From: Streptomyces violaceorubidus
GTDB taxonomy: Bacteria > Actinomycetota > Actinomycetes > Streptomycetales > Streptomycetaceae
Assembly (NCBI RefSeq): GCF_000717995.1
Contig: NZ_JODM01000010.1
Coordinates: forward strand, 158,225 to 222,224
DNA: 64,000 nt
Reading direction: 5' to 3'
The notes beneath the pieces are model-generated. The model was given only the letters and a program-made list of their open reading frames with translations. It had not been told where the DNA came from and ran no database searches. Positions 63,595-64,000 of the stretch are shown here, in pieces (within the stretch, counting starts at the first letter, position 1; each line of letters begins with the position of its first letter). A program made the position numbers and the translations under genes.

Positions 63595-63600
63595 CGTCAT
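63562..63600 (-). CDS. Trp-rich leader peptide of trpS
   Basis: ATG 63600 encodes the 12-residue peptide MTRTCTQLWWAA, with two adjacent Trp codons (TGG TGG) three codons before the stop. It is followed by alternative hairpins and then trpS, the standard layout of a ribosome-mediated trp attenuator. A GTG just upstream at 63603 is an alternative start. Confidence 0.8.
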   Translation of the reverse strand: MTRTCTQLWWAA

Positions 63601-64000
63601 CACGAGCCCACCGTACGCCTGCCCGGCCCGCCCCGCCCGGGATTTGACACGACCGTCCCGCACTCCTAGTGTTCTCCGAGTTGTCCGACGTGAGCGCCGA
63701 CTCCGGTCGGTCCCCGGACAGCGATTCCGCAAGTAACCACCACTTTTCGACGAACAGTCGCGTTGTCGGCGTCGTCGTCCTGTCGGTGCGCGTATTAACG
63801 GAATGAGGAATCCACGTTCGAAAGAACGCGGCCCCCGATTAGCTCGGGAGCCGGGAATCCGCTAGAGTCTCACCTCGTTGAAACGGCTCAAGGGCTGCGG
63901 AGACAACCCCTTCTGACGGGGAATCAGGGCCGAAAGGATCTGATAGAGTCGGAACCGCCGGAAAGGGAAACGCGGAAGCGGGAACCTGGAAAGCACCGAG
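63601..64000 (+). promoter_or_regulatory. Probable rRNA operon promoter and leader region
   Basis: No protein gene is supported. A consensus housekeeping promoter TTGACA (63644-63649), 17-bp spacer, TAGTGT (63667-63672) points right. Two further -10-like TAGAGT hexamers occur at 63863-63868 and 63944-63949. The final 120 bp (CTGATAGAGTCGGAAC, AAAGGGAAACGCGGAAGCG, ACCTGGAAAGCACCGAG) resemble the multi-promoter leader of Streptomyces rrn operons. The 16S gene itself would begin beyond the window. Confidence 0.6.
63644..63672 (+). promoter_or_regulatory. Consensus housekeeping promoter
   Basis: TTGACA and TAGTGT separated by 17 bp, an unusually good match for a HrdB-type promoter and typical of the first promoter of Streptomyces rRNA operons. 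It diverges from the trpS leader. Confidence 0.7.

Overview
The window is a high-GC actinobacterial chromosome segment. Codon use, GTG/TTG starts, GTGA/ATGA start-stop overlaps, an lsr2 gene, clpC with a ClgR-type box, the sigE-cseA-cseB-cseC cell-envelope stress operon, radA-disA, and an attenuated trpS all point to Streptomyces, with gene order resembling the S. coelicolor/S. lividans group. It is mostly core chromosome. There is no prophage, insertion sequence, CRISPR array or tRNA gene that I can see.

Layout, left to right. 1-6.2 kb: the end of a folate cluster (NTF2-like protein, folP), a DUF2156/MprF-type membrane protein, a membrane-anchored esterase and a coiled-coil membrane protein. 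6.3-10.7 kb: two bacterial PH-domain membrane proteins, an orphan nuoD paralogue, and a convergent NDUFAF7/MidA-type methyltransferase overlapping the nuoD tail. 10.8-15.6 kb: a NarL-type two-component system, an ArsR-like regulator with a palindromic operator, and a threonine-aldolase-like PLP enzyme. 15.8-21.4 kb: a tightly coupled cofactor operon (DUF2520 protein, panC, nadB, nadC, coaX). 21.4-28.2 kb: small hypothetical genes, a BlaI-like repressor, an amino-acid acetyltransferase, lsr2, an SCO3374-family gene and clpC.

28.2-33.2 kb: a large NACHT-NTPase/leucine-rich-repeat protein of the bacterial NLR type, behind a secreted HAD phosphatase, then an M23 peptidase with a structured leader. 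33.2-38.1 kb: a TetR/MFS pair with a palindromic operator, a HATPase / DUF5753 HTH / DUF397 regulatory cassette and an APH-fold protein. 38.1-46.5 kb: cseC-cseB-cseA-sigE, mutY, a glycine-rich membrane protein, disA and radA. 47-54.3 kb: a sigma-factor-like domain fused through a zinc motif and a membrane helix to a BACON-like domain, a conserved Cys-rich protein, a Ppx/GppA phosphatase, a TIM-barrel protein, a TetR regulator and ilvD. 54.4-62.4 kb: a Ser/Thr kinase with a beta-propeller sensor, an SH3 protein, a DUF4232 lipoprotein, a tandem-duplicated spacer, a methyltransferase, an ABC exporter and proC. 62.4-64 kb: trpS with a Trp-Trp leader peptide and attenuator, then a divergent strong promoter region that looks like the upstream part of an rRNA operon.

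The main functional modules are NAD/CoA cofactor synthesis (panC, nadBC, coaX), proteostasis and chromatin (clpC, lsr2), envelope stress (sigE-cseABC, M23 peptidase, Ser/Thr kinase), and nucleotide signalling with repair (radA-disA, mutY). The points most worth following up are the nuoD/NDUFAF7 pair, the NACHT-LRR protein, the sigma/zinc/BACON fusion, the complete trp attenuator, and a modular intergenic repeat family present at three sites.
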